From assembly GCA_021780415.1 (NCBI GenBank), contig JAJXYW010000082.1:1-9120 (forward strand): a stretch of 9,120 nucleotides of DNA, read 5' to 3'. The translations under genes and the position numbers were made by a program. Below are positions 1-7,194 of the stretch, one piece after another. Source of the DNA: Acidobacteriota bacterium. GTDB taxonomy: Bacteria; Acidobacteriota; Terriglobia; Terriglobales; Acidobacteriaceae. How positions within the stretch are numbered: the first letter of the stretch is position 1; each line of letters begins with the position of its first letter. The notes under the pieces are model-generated. The model was not told the DNA's origin, made no database searches, and was given only the letters and a program-made list of their open reading frames with translations.

Positions 1-914
1 AGCCATCCATAGAAGTTATATCCAAGGAAGGCGAGAAATAGCGCAAACCCATAGATCCAGGCAAAGGTTGTTGTATCAAATCCCTTACCATGCATGGTCA
101 ATATTTCGGGCAGGAAACCATATACCGAGTAATCAGTCAGAAATAAGCCGCACATCACAAGAAAAACCTGCAAAAACGTCCACAGCGCGGGCATCTTGAA
201 GAGACTAAAGAAGGGTGCCTTCTCTATGTCACCCCTCTCAATAGCCTCCATAAATACCGGAGATTCTTTGGTGTAGAACCGAATGAGCAACCCAGCCAGC
301 ACCGGGACGACACCCGTGGCAAATGTAATCCGCCAGCCGATCGTCAGCATGGCATCTTTACCCAGCACCATGCTGATCAGCGCAAATACCACGGCCCCAA
401 ACACGTAGCCCAGCGGAAACCCCGACTGCACAAATCCACCCACGCGGCCCCGAATATCCCGCGGAGAAAACTCGATGGCAAACGTATGTCCGACAGCATA
501 TTCTCCGCCAAATAGAATACCCATGAATAATCGAAGCAACGCAAATAGAAACCATGCCAGCGCGCCGACGCTATGGTACGTCGGCAGAAATGCCGCGAGC
601 AAGGAACAAACGCCCACGCCCGAGATCGTAATCATCAGAAGTTTCCTTCTGCCGATCTTGTCCCCATAATGCCCAAAAATAGCAGACCCAAGCGGCCTGC
701 CCGCCATGGTAATGGAGTAGGTGAGAAGGATGACGATATAGCGCCACGCCGGGCTACCGGCGCTCGACGTAAATATCTTGGTCAGGATCGGCGCCATAAC
801 CAGGACCAGCGCCATGTCGTACGAATCCAGCATAAAGCCGATCCACTGGCCATACATTGCTGGATAAAATCCCTTCGGGAACCGTGCAGGCTCCTGGGTC
901 ATGGGATGACTCAT
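1..914 (-). CDS. MFS transporter, metabolite:H+ / sialate:H+ symporter-like, C-terminus cut by window edge
   Basis: This is an inner-membrane secondary transporter; 304 N-terminal codons are visible and the gene runs off the left edge. The family call rests on the loop 2-3 signature GHYGDKIGRRK (residues 81-91), the GGEYA motif in TM4 (136-140), an acidic TM1 motif LDSYD (29-33) and KESP (216-219) at the end of the first six-helix half. These are typical of MHS/SHS-type major facilitator proteins (NanT, ShiA and relatives). About eight hydrophobic segments can be seen. The start is the ATG at 914, with GGAG (plus-strand 921-924) six bases upstream; a second ATG at codon 5 is less well placed. 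The substrate cannot be told from sequence. The gene is divergent from the oxidase operon. Phe is mostly TTT and many other codons end in T, unlike every other gene here, so it may have been acquired. Confidence 0.85.
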   Translation of the reverse strand, partial: MSHPMTQEPARFPKGFYPAMYGQWIGFMLDSYDMALVLVMAPILTKIFTSSAGSPAWRYIVILLTYSITMAGRPLGSAIFGHYGDKIGRRKLLMITISGVGVCSLLAAFLPTYHSVGALAWFLFALLRLFMGILFGGEYAVGHTFAIEFSPRDIRGRVGGFVQSGFPLGYVFGAVVFALISMVLGKDAMLTIGWRITFATGVVPVLAGLLIRFYTKESPVFMEAIERGDIEKAPFFSLFKMPALWTFLQVFLVMCGLFLTDYSVYGFLPEILTMHGKGFDTTTFAWIYGFALFLAFLGYNFYGW

Positions 915-1262
915 GTGTTTCTCCAAGATGAAATGCGGGAGGTGAGAATACTACTCCATCGAATGCCCCTCAGACTGTGAGCGCTGACATCATTTGCATC
1001 ACCTCAACCCCACTGGCTCCGAGTTTGCCGGCTGCATCTGTACCCCAAAACCGACGCAGCCCTGGATTCATCGAAGTCTGGCAGCACGGCCCGGCTACTC
1101 GAAGAATGTCTGCCACACGCCATCTTCCATGACTCCCAGGGCAAATTCATCACCTGCATCCGTACTCCCCGGTACAATTCAGCCTAGACATGGGGCCAGC
1201 CTCGCAGCCTCCAAAGCCCTGCGAAACATCGCTCCCCCATTGCACGTACGAGAGGAAGCATC
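915..1262. other. Divergent intergenic region between the MFS gene and the oxidase operon
   Basis: These 348 bases carry the 5' leaders of both flanking genes. I see no convincing gene, RNA or strong sigma-70 promoter. TACAAT at 1173-1178 resembles a -10 box for the plus-strand operon but has no good -35 partner. A plus-strand frame is open from just after the TGA at 978-980 to the TAG at 1185-1187 (68 codons), without ATG, GTG or TTG. Its second half reads like ordinary protein, so it may be the tail of a decayed gene. Another frame beginning with ATG at 994 overlaps it and has no protein-like features. Confidence 0.5.
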
Positions 1263-2867
1263 ATGAACTATCCGATCTGGGACGTAGCCTTTGGAGCCGG
1301 GCTCCTCATCGCGCTCGTCGCAGGACTTCACGTCTTTGTCTCCCACTTCGCCGTCGGCAGTGGCCTCTTCCTGGTCCTCACCGAGCGCAAGGCCCGCCGC
1401 ACGAACGACACCGCCCTGCTCAACTGGCTCAAGTCCCACACCAAATTCTTCGTCCTGCTCACCGTCGTCTTCGGAGCCGTCAGCGGCGTGGGCATCTGGT
1501 TCACTATCGGCCTCATCAGTCCCACCGCCACCAGCGACCTCATCCACATCTTCGTCTGGGGCTGGGCCATCGAGTGGGTCTTCTTCTTTATCGAAATCAC
1601 CGCTGGACTCCTCTACCTCTACGGCTGGGACAAGCTCGACCCCAAGCTCCACCAGTGGTACGGATGGATCTACTTCATCGCAGCCTTCGCCAGCCTCGTC
1701 GTCATCAACGGCATCATCACCTTCATGCTCACCCCCGGCAGTTGGATCGACGTCCACAAGTTCTGGATCGGCTTCTTCAATCCCACCTATCTCCCTTCCA
1801 CGTTCTTCCGCACCGCCATCTGCATCGCGCTTGCCGGCATCTACGCCCTCATCACCGCGAGCGTGCAAAAGGATCTCGACCTCAAAGCCCGCATCGTTCG
1901 CTGGGGAGCGCTCTGGACCGTCCCCGCCCTCATCACGCTTCCTCTCTTCGGCTGGTGGTACATCCGCGAGGTCCCCGCCGCCCTCTTCGCCAGCGCGCGC
2001 GGCCCAATGCCTACCGCCACCCACTTCGCCTTCCTGGCCTGGAGCCTGCTCGCCGTCACCTTCGTTCTGATCCTCTGGTCTTTGCTCCGGCCAAAGCATC
2101 TGCACCTCGCCTTCGCCCTCATCGTCGCTCTCGTCGCCCTCGGTGCCATGGATTCCTTCGAGTTTGTCCGAGAGTCCGTTCGCAAACCCTTCGTCATCGA
2201 GAACTATCTCTATGACAACTCCCTCTACGCCGCCTCCATGCCCGGCGACGGCGGCTTCACCGTCGACAACCTAAATACCGTCGGCGTCCTCAACGCCGCG
2301 ACCTGGGTTCAGCACCGCACCATCACGCCCGACAACCAGGTAGCTGTAGGCCGCGAAGTATTCCGCGTCGAGTGCCAGGCTTGCCACACCCCCGACCATT
2401 ACCGCGGCATCCATCAACTCATCGAGCAGCGCCAGTGGGACCCTGCCACCATCCACGCCATGCTGAGCGGCCTGGCTCTCATGCACAATGGCGTCATGCC
2501 GCCCTTCGCCGGCACCGACGCCGAGCGCGACGCTCTCGCCGCCTACGTCAACTCCCTCCAGACCATCACCCCCAACCCCGCCACCTTCACCAACGGCAAG
2601 CTTGTCTACGAGAACAACTGCTCCATGTGCCATCAGGACCGCTCCGACGACATGCTCTTCACCGGCCTCGACCCCAATCCCAAGGTTGCAGCCGACTCCC
2701 TCAAGGACCTCACCGCACTCTTCCCCCTGATGCCCGACCTCAAGCTCTCTGAAGCCCAGCGCACCTCCCTCGTCCAATGGGTCAACACCCAGCGCCACAC
2801 AGCTCAGCATGCTGCCAGCCAGCCCCCCGCCGATCGGCCCAGCCCAGCGCACGTAGGAGGCAACTAA
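1263..2867 (+). CDS. Cytochrome bd-type oxidase subunit I-like protein fused to a C-terminal dihaem cytochrome c region
   Basis: This is a predicted membrane oxygen reductase subunit of 534 aa. Residues 1-300 form about eight membrane helices resembling CydA. H23 aligns with E. coli haem b595 ligand H19. E104 and E111 lie in a WAIEW...FFIEI helix like E99/E107, followed by GWDKL as in CydA. E304 and R307 (RESVRKPF) align with E445/R448. The residue matching haem b558 ligand H186 is R183, in FFRTA, and no long quinol-binding Q-loop is apparent. The C-terminal region carries two haem c sites, CQACH (371-375) and CSMCH (453-457), with MPPF (412-415) and M490 as possible Met ligands. With an external N-terminus, eight helices put these haems in the periplasm. 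AGAGGA (1251-1256) supports the ATG start. The gene ends one base before the next. It may belong to a haem c-containing bd family; the electron donor is inferred. Confidence 0.85.
   Translation: MNYPIWDVAFGAGLLIALVAGLHVFVSHFAVGSGLFLVLTERKARRTNDTALLNWLKSHTKFFVLLTVVFGAVSGVGIWFTIGLISPTATSDLIHIFVWGWAIEWVFFFIEITAGLLYLYGWDKLDPKLHQWYGWIYFIAAFASLVVINGIITFMLTPGSWIDVHKFWIGFFNPTYLPSTFFRTAICIALAGIYALITASVQKDLDLKARIVRWGALWTVPALITLPLFGWWYIREVPAALFASARGPMPTATHFAFLAWSLLAVTFVLILWSLLRPKHLHLAFALIVALVALGAMDSFEFVRESVRKPFVIENYLYDNSLYAASMPGDGGFTVDNLNTVGVLNAATWVQHRTITPDNQVAVGREVFRVECQACHTPDHYRGIHQLIEQRQWDPATIHAMLSGLALMHNGVMPPFAGTDAERDALAAYVNSLQTITPNPATFTNGKLVYENNCSMCHQDRSDDMLFTGLDPNPKVAADSLKDLTALFPLMPDLKLSEAQRTSLVQWVNTQRHTAQHAASQPPADRPSPAHVGGN
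2855..2860 (+). promoter_or_regulatory. Shine-Dalgarno AGGAGG that fixes the GTG start of the second oxidase subunit
   Basis: AGGAGG lies inside the last codons of the upstream gene, eight bases before the GTG at 2869. It favours that GTG over the in-frame ATG at 2884 and suggests translation coupled to the first subunit. Confidence 0.75.
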
Positions 2868-2868
2868 C

Positions 2869-3987
2869 GTGATCAACCCCAGCATGGTTCCCACCCTCGA
2901 CCCCAATCCCCTCCCCGCTCCCTACTGGGTCTTCAAGCTCCTGCTCCTGGTCACCTTCTTCCTCCACATCCTCGCCATGAACTTCATGATGGGCGGCGCT
3001 TTCATGGCCATGGCCGCGCGATTCGGCTCCAACGGCAGTGAATTCCGCAATCGCATCTTCGTGGACGTAGCGAAAAAAATCCCCACGCTGCTGGCCGCCA
3101 CCATCACCCTCGGCATCGCTCCACTCCTCTTCGTGCAGGTGATCTATGGTCAGTACTTCTATACCTCGAGCATCCTCATCGCGTGGCCCTGGTTCTTCGT
3201 CCTCATCCTTCTCATTGCGGCCTACTACGGCTTCTACTTCGTCGCCTATAAGGGCAAGCGCCGCCCCGGCGCAGCTGGATTCGTCCTGCTCGTGAGCCTC
3301 GCAATGGTGCTCTTCATCGGCTTCATCTACTCCAATAACGTCACCCTCATGCTGGTCCCGTCCCACTGGGCGGCCAAGTACTTCGCCAACCCCTCGGGCT
3401 GGAATCTCAACCTCTCCGAGCCCACACTGATTCCCCGTTATCTTCACTTCGTCACCGCCGCCATCGCAGTCGGCGGCATCCTGCTCGTCCTTCTCGCGCT
3501 CGCTCGCTGGAAGCATGATCGCGAGTACGCGCGCTACCTCTTCCAGTTCGGCGGCAAGGCCTTCATGTATGCCACCATGGCCCAGTTCCTGGTCGGCATG
3601 TGGTTCCTGGTCAGCCTGCCCCGCGATCTCCGCATGCTCTTCATGGGCGACAACACCCTCGCCACGGTCCTATTCTCCGCAGGCCTCCTTGCCACCGTCG
3701 CCGCCATCTTCCTCATGTCCGACGCTCTGCGCAAGGACAACATCCGCGTCGCAGCCTACGGCGTCACCGGCCTCACGGCCTTCATCATCCTCACCATGGT
3801 CATCATGCGCGACATTCTCCGCGACGCCTACCTGGAGCCTTACTTCCACCCCCACCAGTTCCCCGTACAGACCCAGTGGGGCGTCTTCCCCCTCTTCCTC
3901 GTCCTCTTCCTCGGTGGCGTCGTCCTCTGGTTCATCATGCTAAAGCGCTACGGCCTCTTCACCAGCACCAAACCCACCGACATCTAG
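2869..3987 (+). CDS. Second, CydA-like membrane subunit of the bd-type oxidase
   Basis: This is a 372-aa integral membrane protein with about nine hydrophobic helices and no haem c motif. It resembles the membrane part of the preceding gene and E. coli CydA more than CydB. The first helix has FLHILAMNFMMGG (H33 at the H19-like position). TLMLVPSHW (159-167) matches TFMLTPGSW in subunit 1. PRYLHFVTA (189-197) closely resembles E. coli KFLHTVTAG, placing H193 at the haem b558 ligand H186. RDILRDAYL (314-322) lines up with RESVRKPFV of subunit 1. M237 could be a second b558-type ligand, but that is tentative. The helix matching the E99/E107 channel has no acidic residues. The start is GTG with a strong AGGAGG; one base separates it from the upstream stop, so the two genes form an operon. 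I infer a heterodimer with subunit 1; the haem content is unproven. Confidence 0.75.
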   Translation: MINPSMVPTLDPNPLPAPYWVFKLLLLVTFFLHILAMNFMMGGAFMAMAARFGSNGSEFRNRIFVDVAKKIPTLLAATITLGIAPLLFVQVIYGQYFYTSSILIAWPWFFVLILLIAAYYGFYFVAYKGKRRPGAAGFVLLVSLAMVLFIGFIYSNNVTLMLVPSHWAAKYFANPSGWNLNLSEPTLIPRYLHFVTAAIAVGGILLVLLALARWKHDREYARYLFQFGGKAFMYATMAQFLVGMWFLVSLPRDLRMLFMGDNTLATVLFSAGLLATVAAIFLMSDALRKDNIRVAAYGVTGLTAFIILTMVIMRDILRDAYLEPYFHPHQFPVQTQWGVFPLFLVLFLGGVVLWFIMLKRYGLFTSTKPTDI

Positions 3988-4050
3988 TACGCCACCTCTC
4001 GCAACTAGATGTTCGACGCACATCGCCACCGCTGTCACCTGGACCGGATC

Positions 4051-5235
4051 TCAAGCCACGCGCCCAATCCCCACCCCGATCACATATGTCACAACGCCTT
4101 CCAGCGCCCCGACCAACGTCATCTCCAACCCGCTGCTCCACCACGACCGAATCGTAATCAGCGACTTCGCCGCGCCCACCGCAAAGTGAGCCAGCAGCGA
4201 AACAATCGCAGCCACCACAATCGCCGGCACGCCCGCCAGAAAGAAGAACGGAATCACAGGAATTAGCGCACCCACCGCCGTAGACAGCGCACCCGACGTC
4301 GCCGACACCCACGGATTGCTCAGACCCTCCTCGCTCACATGCAGCCGCTCCCGAGCCAGCGCCTCCACCAGTTGTTCCTTCTTCTCAGCAATGTGTCCCA
4401 CAAAGTGGTCCGCATCCTCAGCCGACAGCCCCCGCACCTGGTACGTCAGCGACAGCAACTCCCTTGCCTCGGCCTCATTGTTCTCCACCGCATCGCGTTC
4501 GCGCGCATACTCCGCCTCATAGATCTCGCGTTCGCTCTTGGCCGCCAGGTACGCTCCCGCGCCCATCGAAAGCGCGCTTGCAAACATTCCCGCCAGCCCC
4601 GCAATCAGCACAAACTTGCTGTTCCCCAGCGTCGCGCCCGACACGCCCGACACAATCCCGAAGATCGCCCCCAGCCCATCATTGACGCCATAAATCGCAT
4701 CGCCAATCCAACTCGCAGCTCGCGGCTGGCCTCTCTCCCGCTCCGCCACCAGTTCGTCGAGCGCCTGCTGCGCCACCTCCGGCTCCAGCGGCGTCACCGG
4801 CAGATGGTGCCGAATCAACCCACCCAGCGTCAGGTAGTGATCCGCCTCATCGGCGATCACCTCTTTTAGAATTTTGATGCTCTCCTCATCGCCAAGCTCG
4901 CGAATCTGTTTCCCATAGCGAGCAATGTCGCGGCTCTCATCCAACTCCAGCCTCCGCAGCGCCAACTCATGCCCGCCAATGCGGTTGGCCAGCGAATCGG
5001 CCTCGCCCGTCTCCGGCCCGTCGTACCTCGGAATCGCCGCGCCCAGCACGGTCATCCGCGTAGCCCACAGGTCCGCGTGGTGTTTCTCCGCCAGCGCCAG
5101 GTTGCGCAGCGTCCGCCGCCGCTGCGGATCGCTCTCCTGCTCGGCCAGTGTCCGATACGTATGATATCCCCGCATCTCTGCCTGCCAGTTGCTGGTGAGC
5201 GCCTCGATAAGCTGTGCTGAATACTTGTCATTCAT
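4051..5235 (-). CDS. mbfA: MbfA-like membrane-bound ferritin / VIT1 iron exporter
   Basis: The 394-aa protein fuses a cytoplasmic ferritin-like (erythrin-type) domain to a VIT1/CCC1 iron transport domain, the layout of rhizobial MbfA, which exports iron and protects against iron and peroxide stress. The diiron ligand set is visible: E20, E50xxH53 (EKHH), E100 and E130xxH133 (EADH). The VIT1 domain begins near residue 176 with DAIYGVNDGLGAIFG. A Glu-rich stretch at about 234-300 corresponds to the cytoplasmic metal-binding domain of VIT1, and about five membrane helices follow the usual pattern, the last ending at the C-terminus. I chose the ATG at 5235, which begins MNDKYSAQ; a TTG six codons upstream is also possible. 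The gene converges on the oxidase operon and lies 104 bases downstream of the TPR-HTH gene on the same strand. An inverted repeat sits in its leader. Confidence 0.85.
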   Translation of the reverse strand: MNDKYSAQLIEALTSNWQAEMRGYHTYRTLAEQESDPQRRRTLRNLALAEKHHADLWATRMTVLGAAIPRYDGPETGEADSLANRIGGHELALRRLELDESRDIARYGKQIRELGDEESIKILKEVIADEADHYLTLGGLIRHHLPVTPLEPEVAQQALDELVAERERGQPRAASWIGDAIYGVNDGLGAIFGIVSGVSGATLGNSKFVLIAGLAGMFASALSMGAGAYLAAKSEREIYEAEYARERDAVENNEAEARELLSLTYQVRGLSAEDADHFVGHIAEKKEQLVEALARERLHVSEEGLSNPWVSATSGALSTAVGALIPVIPFFFLAGVPAIVVAAIVSLLAHFAVGAAKSLITIRSWWSSGLEMTLVGALEGVVTYVIGVGIGRVA

Positions 5236-5276
5236 AAAGAATTTCCGCCGCAATCATTAGGGATATCTGCGCTGTC

Positions 5277-5294
5277 ATTGATAAGTGTATCGAT
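5277..5294. promoter_or_regulatory. Candidate operator upstream of the mbfA-like gene
   Basis: ATTGATA-AGTG-TATCGAT is an inverted repeat matching at six of seven positions per arm, centred about 50 bases upstream of the chosen ATG. Its place in the leader of an iron export gene fits a site for a metal or redox regulator. It does not look like a standard Fur box, and no clear promoter was found around it. Confidence 0.3.
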
Positions 5295-5339
5295 TCAATT
5301 CTCGCTTAACCCATCGCTTCGCACTGTGACAATTCGCAC

Positions 5340-7064
5340 TCAAACTCCAGCGTTCACCCCCGCACCCCCCGGCGCCCGTTCCGCCGCCGCCGACCGCTTC
5401 ACCAGCCTCCTCACCTTCTGCGGCGACATCGCCAGCTTCTTCGCCACGCGCGAAATCTTCTTTTCCTCCCGCAGCCACACCCTCGGAATCACCAGTTGCG
5501 CAAACTGCTCGGTCACCTCCTGAAAACTCTTCCCCGTAATAATCCCCTGCGACCACGCCCGCAGCGTGTCCTCAATCCCCACCACCTTCAGCAGCTTGGC
5601 CTTCAGCGCATTCAACTCATCCACCGCATAGTCCGCATCCTGCGGCTCCAACAATCCCGACGCCGCATCCACACACCGCTGCGCCAGCTCATAGTCGTGA
5701 AAAAAATTATTTGCCGCCGTCTCTCCCAGCGCCACATACGCATTCAGCAGCACGCGTTTATTCTCAGTCGACTGCGCCAGCCTCACGGCCTCCATGCAGT
5801 GCTGCTTCGCCAGCCGCGCGTAGTGAGGAATCTCCTGCGCCGACCCCAGCAACTCTTCCACCCGCGCATTCTCAATCATCCCCATCAGCGTGCATACCCT
5901 GGCCCGCAGCAGCAAATTATTATTTGCCTCCGCGATCTCCAGGGCCTGCGCAGCCTCCCGTGCCGCCATCCCCAAATCACCCACATCCAGATGCAGATAC
6001 CCCGCGTTCAACAGCGCCGACCCCAGCCCACTGTGTTCTCCATGCAGCATACAAATCTGCTTCGCTCGTTCCAACTCCGCAATCGCGCTCCGATACAGTT
6101 CCTGATACTGCCGATGAAACTCCCGCAGTCTCGAACCACCAGCCGTATCACTCCTTCCCGTCCTCTCCCGCCGCGCCGCCGTCACGTCAATATGCCGCTT
6201 CAACTGCGCCGCCAGCAGTCGCTTCACAAAACTCAAATTCGTCATCGCGCGCGCCAGGTTTGTATGGTTCGGGTGGCTGATCTCATACAGCGCCACCGCG
6301 CGTTCAAAGTGCGTCACCGCCCGCGCATAGTCTCCATGCCGGCGCACAATCCTTCCCCGTGCCGACTCGATATTCCCCAGCGCAATCCAATGGTCCGTCT
6401 TCTTCAGCCCCTTCTCCGCCTCGCTCAGCATCTGCAGCGCACCCGCGCTGTCCCCGTACTGAAAGATGATCCACGCCTGCTGAATCTTGATGATCGCCAC
6501 CAGCGCCTCCGACTCCGGCAGCGTCTTCGCAATCTCCAGCGCCGCTCCCAGATGTTCCCGCGCCATGTCATAGTCTGCTTTCTTCCGGTGCGCTCTCCCT
6601 TTCCACAAATTCGCCAGCGCCCTCAACTCCGCATCCAGAACCATATCCTCCATCACCAGCAGGCTCCCCAGAATGCGAATCGCACCATCCGCATCATCGC
6701 TCGAGAGAGCATAGAACGCCTCGGTCATCCGCACCCGCACATACGCCGCCACGCCCAGATCCTCGCGCGCAAAATTCTTCAGCGCATCCAGCCTCTCGCG
6801 CAGCAACCGCGCATCGCGATAGCCCACATCCACCCACTGCGCCAGCATCAGCAGCACCTCCGCCCCGTGCTTGTCCTTTGGCGCCAGCGCCCTCCACGCT
6901 GGTTCTGCGCGGTCCAGCAGCCTGATCCCCTCCGCGATCCGCCGCCGCCGCAGGCAGTCCACCAAATCCGCAAACCAATCCCCTGACGCCGCCACCGCCT
7001 CTGACCCGCGTCCAACCGCAACCCCTTTGCGAGCCTTCGCTCCACCAACCTTTGCGTCCTTCAT
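5340..7064 (-). CDS. TPR-repeat protein with C-terminal helix-turn-helix, putative regulator
   Basis: The 574-aa protein has no signal peptide or membrane helices, so it is probably cytoplasmic. It is mostly helical, with TPR-like repeats, for example ADYDMAREHLGAALEIA (163-179), GDYARAVTHFERAVALYE (244-261) and GDLGMAAREAAQALEIAEA (362-380). A basic, Arg-rich insertion lies at about 289-315. The last 60 residues look like a Fis/HTH_8-like DNA-binding unit: VWLREEKKISRVAKKL (529-544) followed by AMSPQKVRRLVKR (545-557). No kinase, receiver or ATPase motif is present. The start is the ATG at 7064, six bases after GGAGG; the upstream in-frame TTG at 7097 has no comparable support. It is divergent from aceA and in line with the mbfA-like gene. 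I infer that TPRs sense a partner and the HTH binds DNA; the target is unknown. It could also be a scaffold protein without regulatory activity. Confidence 0.75.
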   Translation of the reverse strand: MKDAKVGGAKARKGVAVGRGSEAVAASGDWFADLVDCLRRRRIAEGIRLLDRAEPAWRALAPKDKHGAEVLLMLAQWVDVGYRDARLLRERLDALKNFAREDLGVAAYVRVRMTEAFYALSSDDADGAIRILGSLLVMEDMVLDAELRALANLWKGRAHRKKADYDMAREHLGAALEIAKTLPESEALVAIIKIQQAWIIFQYGDSAGALQMLSEAEKGLKKTDHWIALGNIESARGRIVRRHGDYARAVTHFERAVALYEISHPNHTNLARAMTNLSFVKRLLAAQLKRHIDVTAARRERTGRSDTAGGSRLREFHRQYQELYRSAIAELERAKQICMLHGEHSGLGSALLNAGYLHLDVGDLGMAAREAAQALEIAEANNNLLLRARVCTLMGMIENARVEELLGSAQEIPHYARLAKQHCMEAVRLAQSTENKRVLLNAYVALGETAANNFFHDYELAQRCVDAASGLLEPQDADYAVDELNALKAKLLKVVGIEDTLRAWSQGIITGKSFQEVTEQFAQLVIPRVWLREEKKISRVAKKLAMSPQKVRRLVKRSAAAERAPGGAGVNAGV

Positions 7065-7070
7065 CTCCCG

Positions 7071-7075
7071 CCTCC
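7071..7075 (-). promoter_or_regulatory. Shine-Dalgarno GGAGG deciding the start of the TPR-HTH gene
   Basis: On the minus strand GGAGG is followed by CGGGAG and then the ATG at 7064, a six-base spacing. This is the strongest ribosome binding site near the 5' end and argues against the longer TTG-initiated reading. Confidence 0.7.
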
Positions 7076-7126
7076 ATTCCTTCCGCAACAGCCGCAAGCT
7101 CCGCCCTCGGCCTCAACAGGTCCATG

Positions 7127-7154
7127 GCACACTTCGTTCACTAGCACACTTCGT
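7127..7154. repeat. 11-bp direct repeat GCACACTTCGT, two copies in the TPR-HTH/aceA divergent region
   Basis: Identical GCACACTTCGT units lie at 7127-7137 and 7144-7154, a 17-bp period. They sit just upstream of the candidate aceA -35 box and in the leader of the divergent TPR-HTH gene. Tandem sites in this position are typical of binding sites for a transcription factor, but the factor is unknown. Confidence 0.5.
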
Positions 7155-7165
7155 ACTACCTCACC

Positions 7166-7194
7166 TTGCCATTGCTCCCGCAATCCACTCTACT
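7166..7194 (+). promoter_or_regulatory. Candidate sigma-70 promoter of aceA with an internal palindrome
   Basis: TTGCCA (7166-7171, five of six to TTGACA) is followed after 17 bases by TCTACT (7189-7194, four of six to TATAAT). The perfect palindrome ATTGC-TCCC-GCAAT (7171-7184) occupies the spacer, where a bound repressor would block RNA polymerase. Transcription would begin about 35 bases upstream of the aceA start codon. The -10 box is weak, so the call is tentative. Confidence 0.4.

Noticed and set aside
995..1160. Three copies of TGCATC at 995, 1033 and 1155
   Set aside because: Six-base matches with irregular spacing and no shared flanks are expected by chance in about 350 bases of this composition often enough not to support an operator call.
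994..1266. 90-codon frame with ATG at 994 just upstream of the oxidase operon
   Set aside because: No ribosome binding site, no protein-like features, and it runs over the start of the oxidase gene.
1179..2105. Antisense open frame over the first oxidase subunit
   Set aside because: Acidic, Gly-rich low-complexity translation caused by codon bias on the coding strand; no ribosome site or family motif.
3988..4050. Search for a bidirectional terminator between the convergent genes
   Set aside because: No stem followed by a T run could be found on either strand.
5496..6986. Plus-strand open frame opposite the TPR-HTH gene (496 codons)
   Set aside because: Arg/Gln/His/Pro-rich composition typical of an antisense shadow; the minus strand gives coherent TPR repeats and a good ribosome binding site.
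6694..7125. Minus-strand frame starting at ATG 7125 and overlapping the TPR-HTH start
   Set aside because: Gly/Arg-rich translation in another frame of the same strand with no motif; the GGAGG-ATG at 7064 serves the TPR frame.
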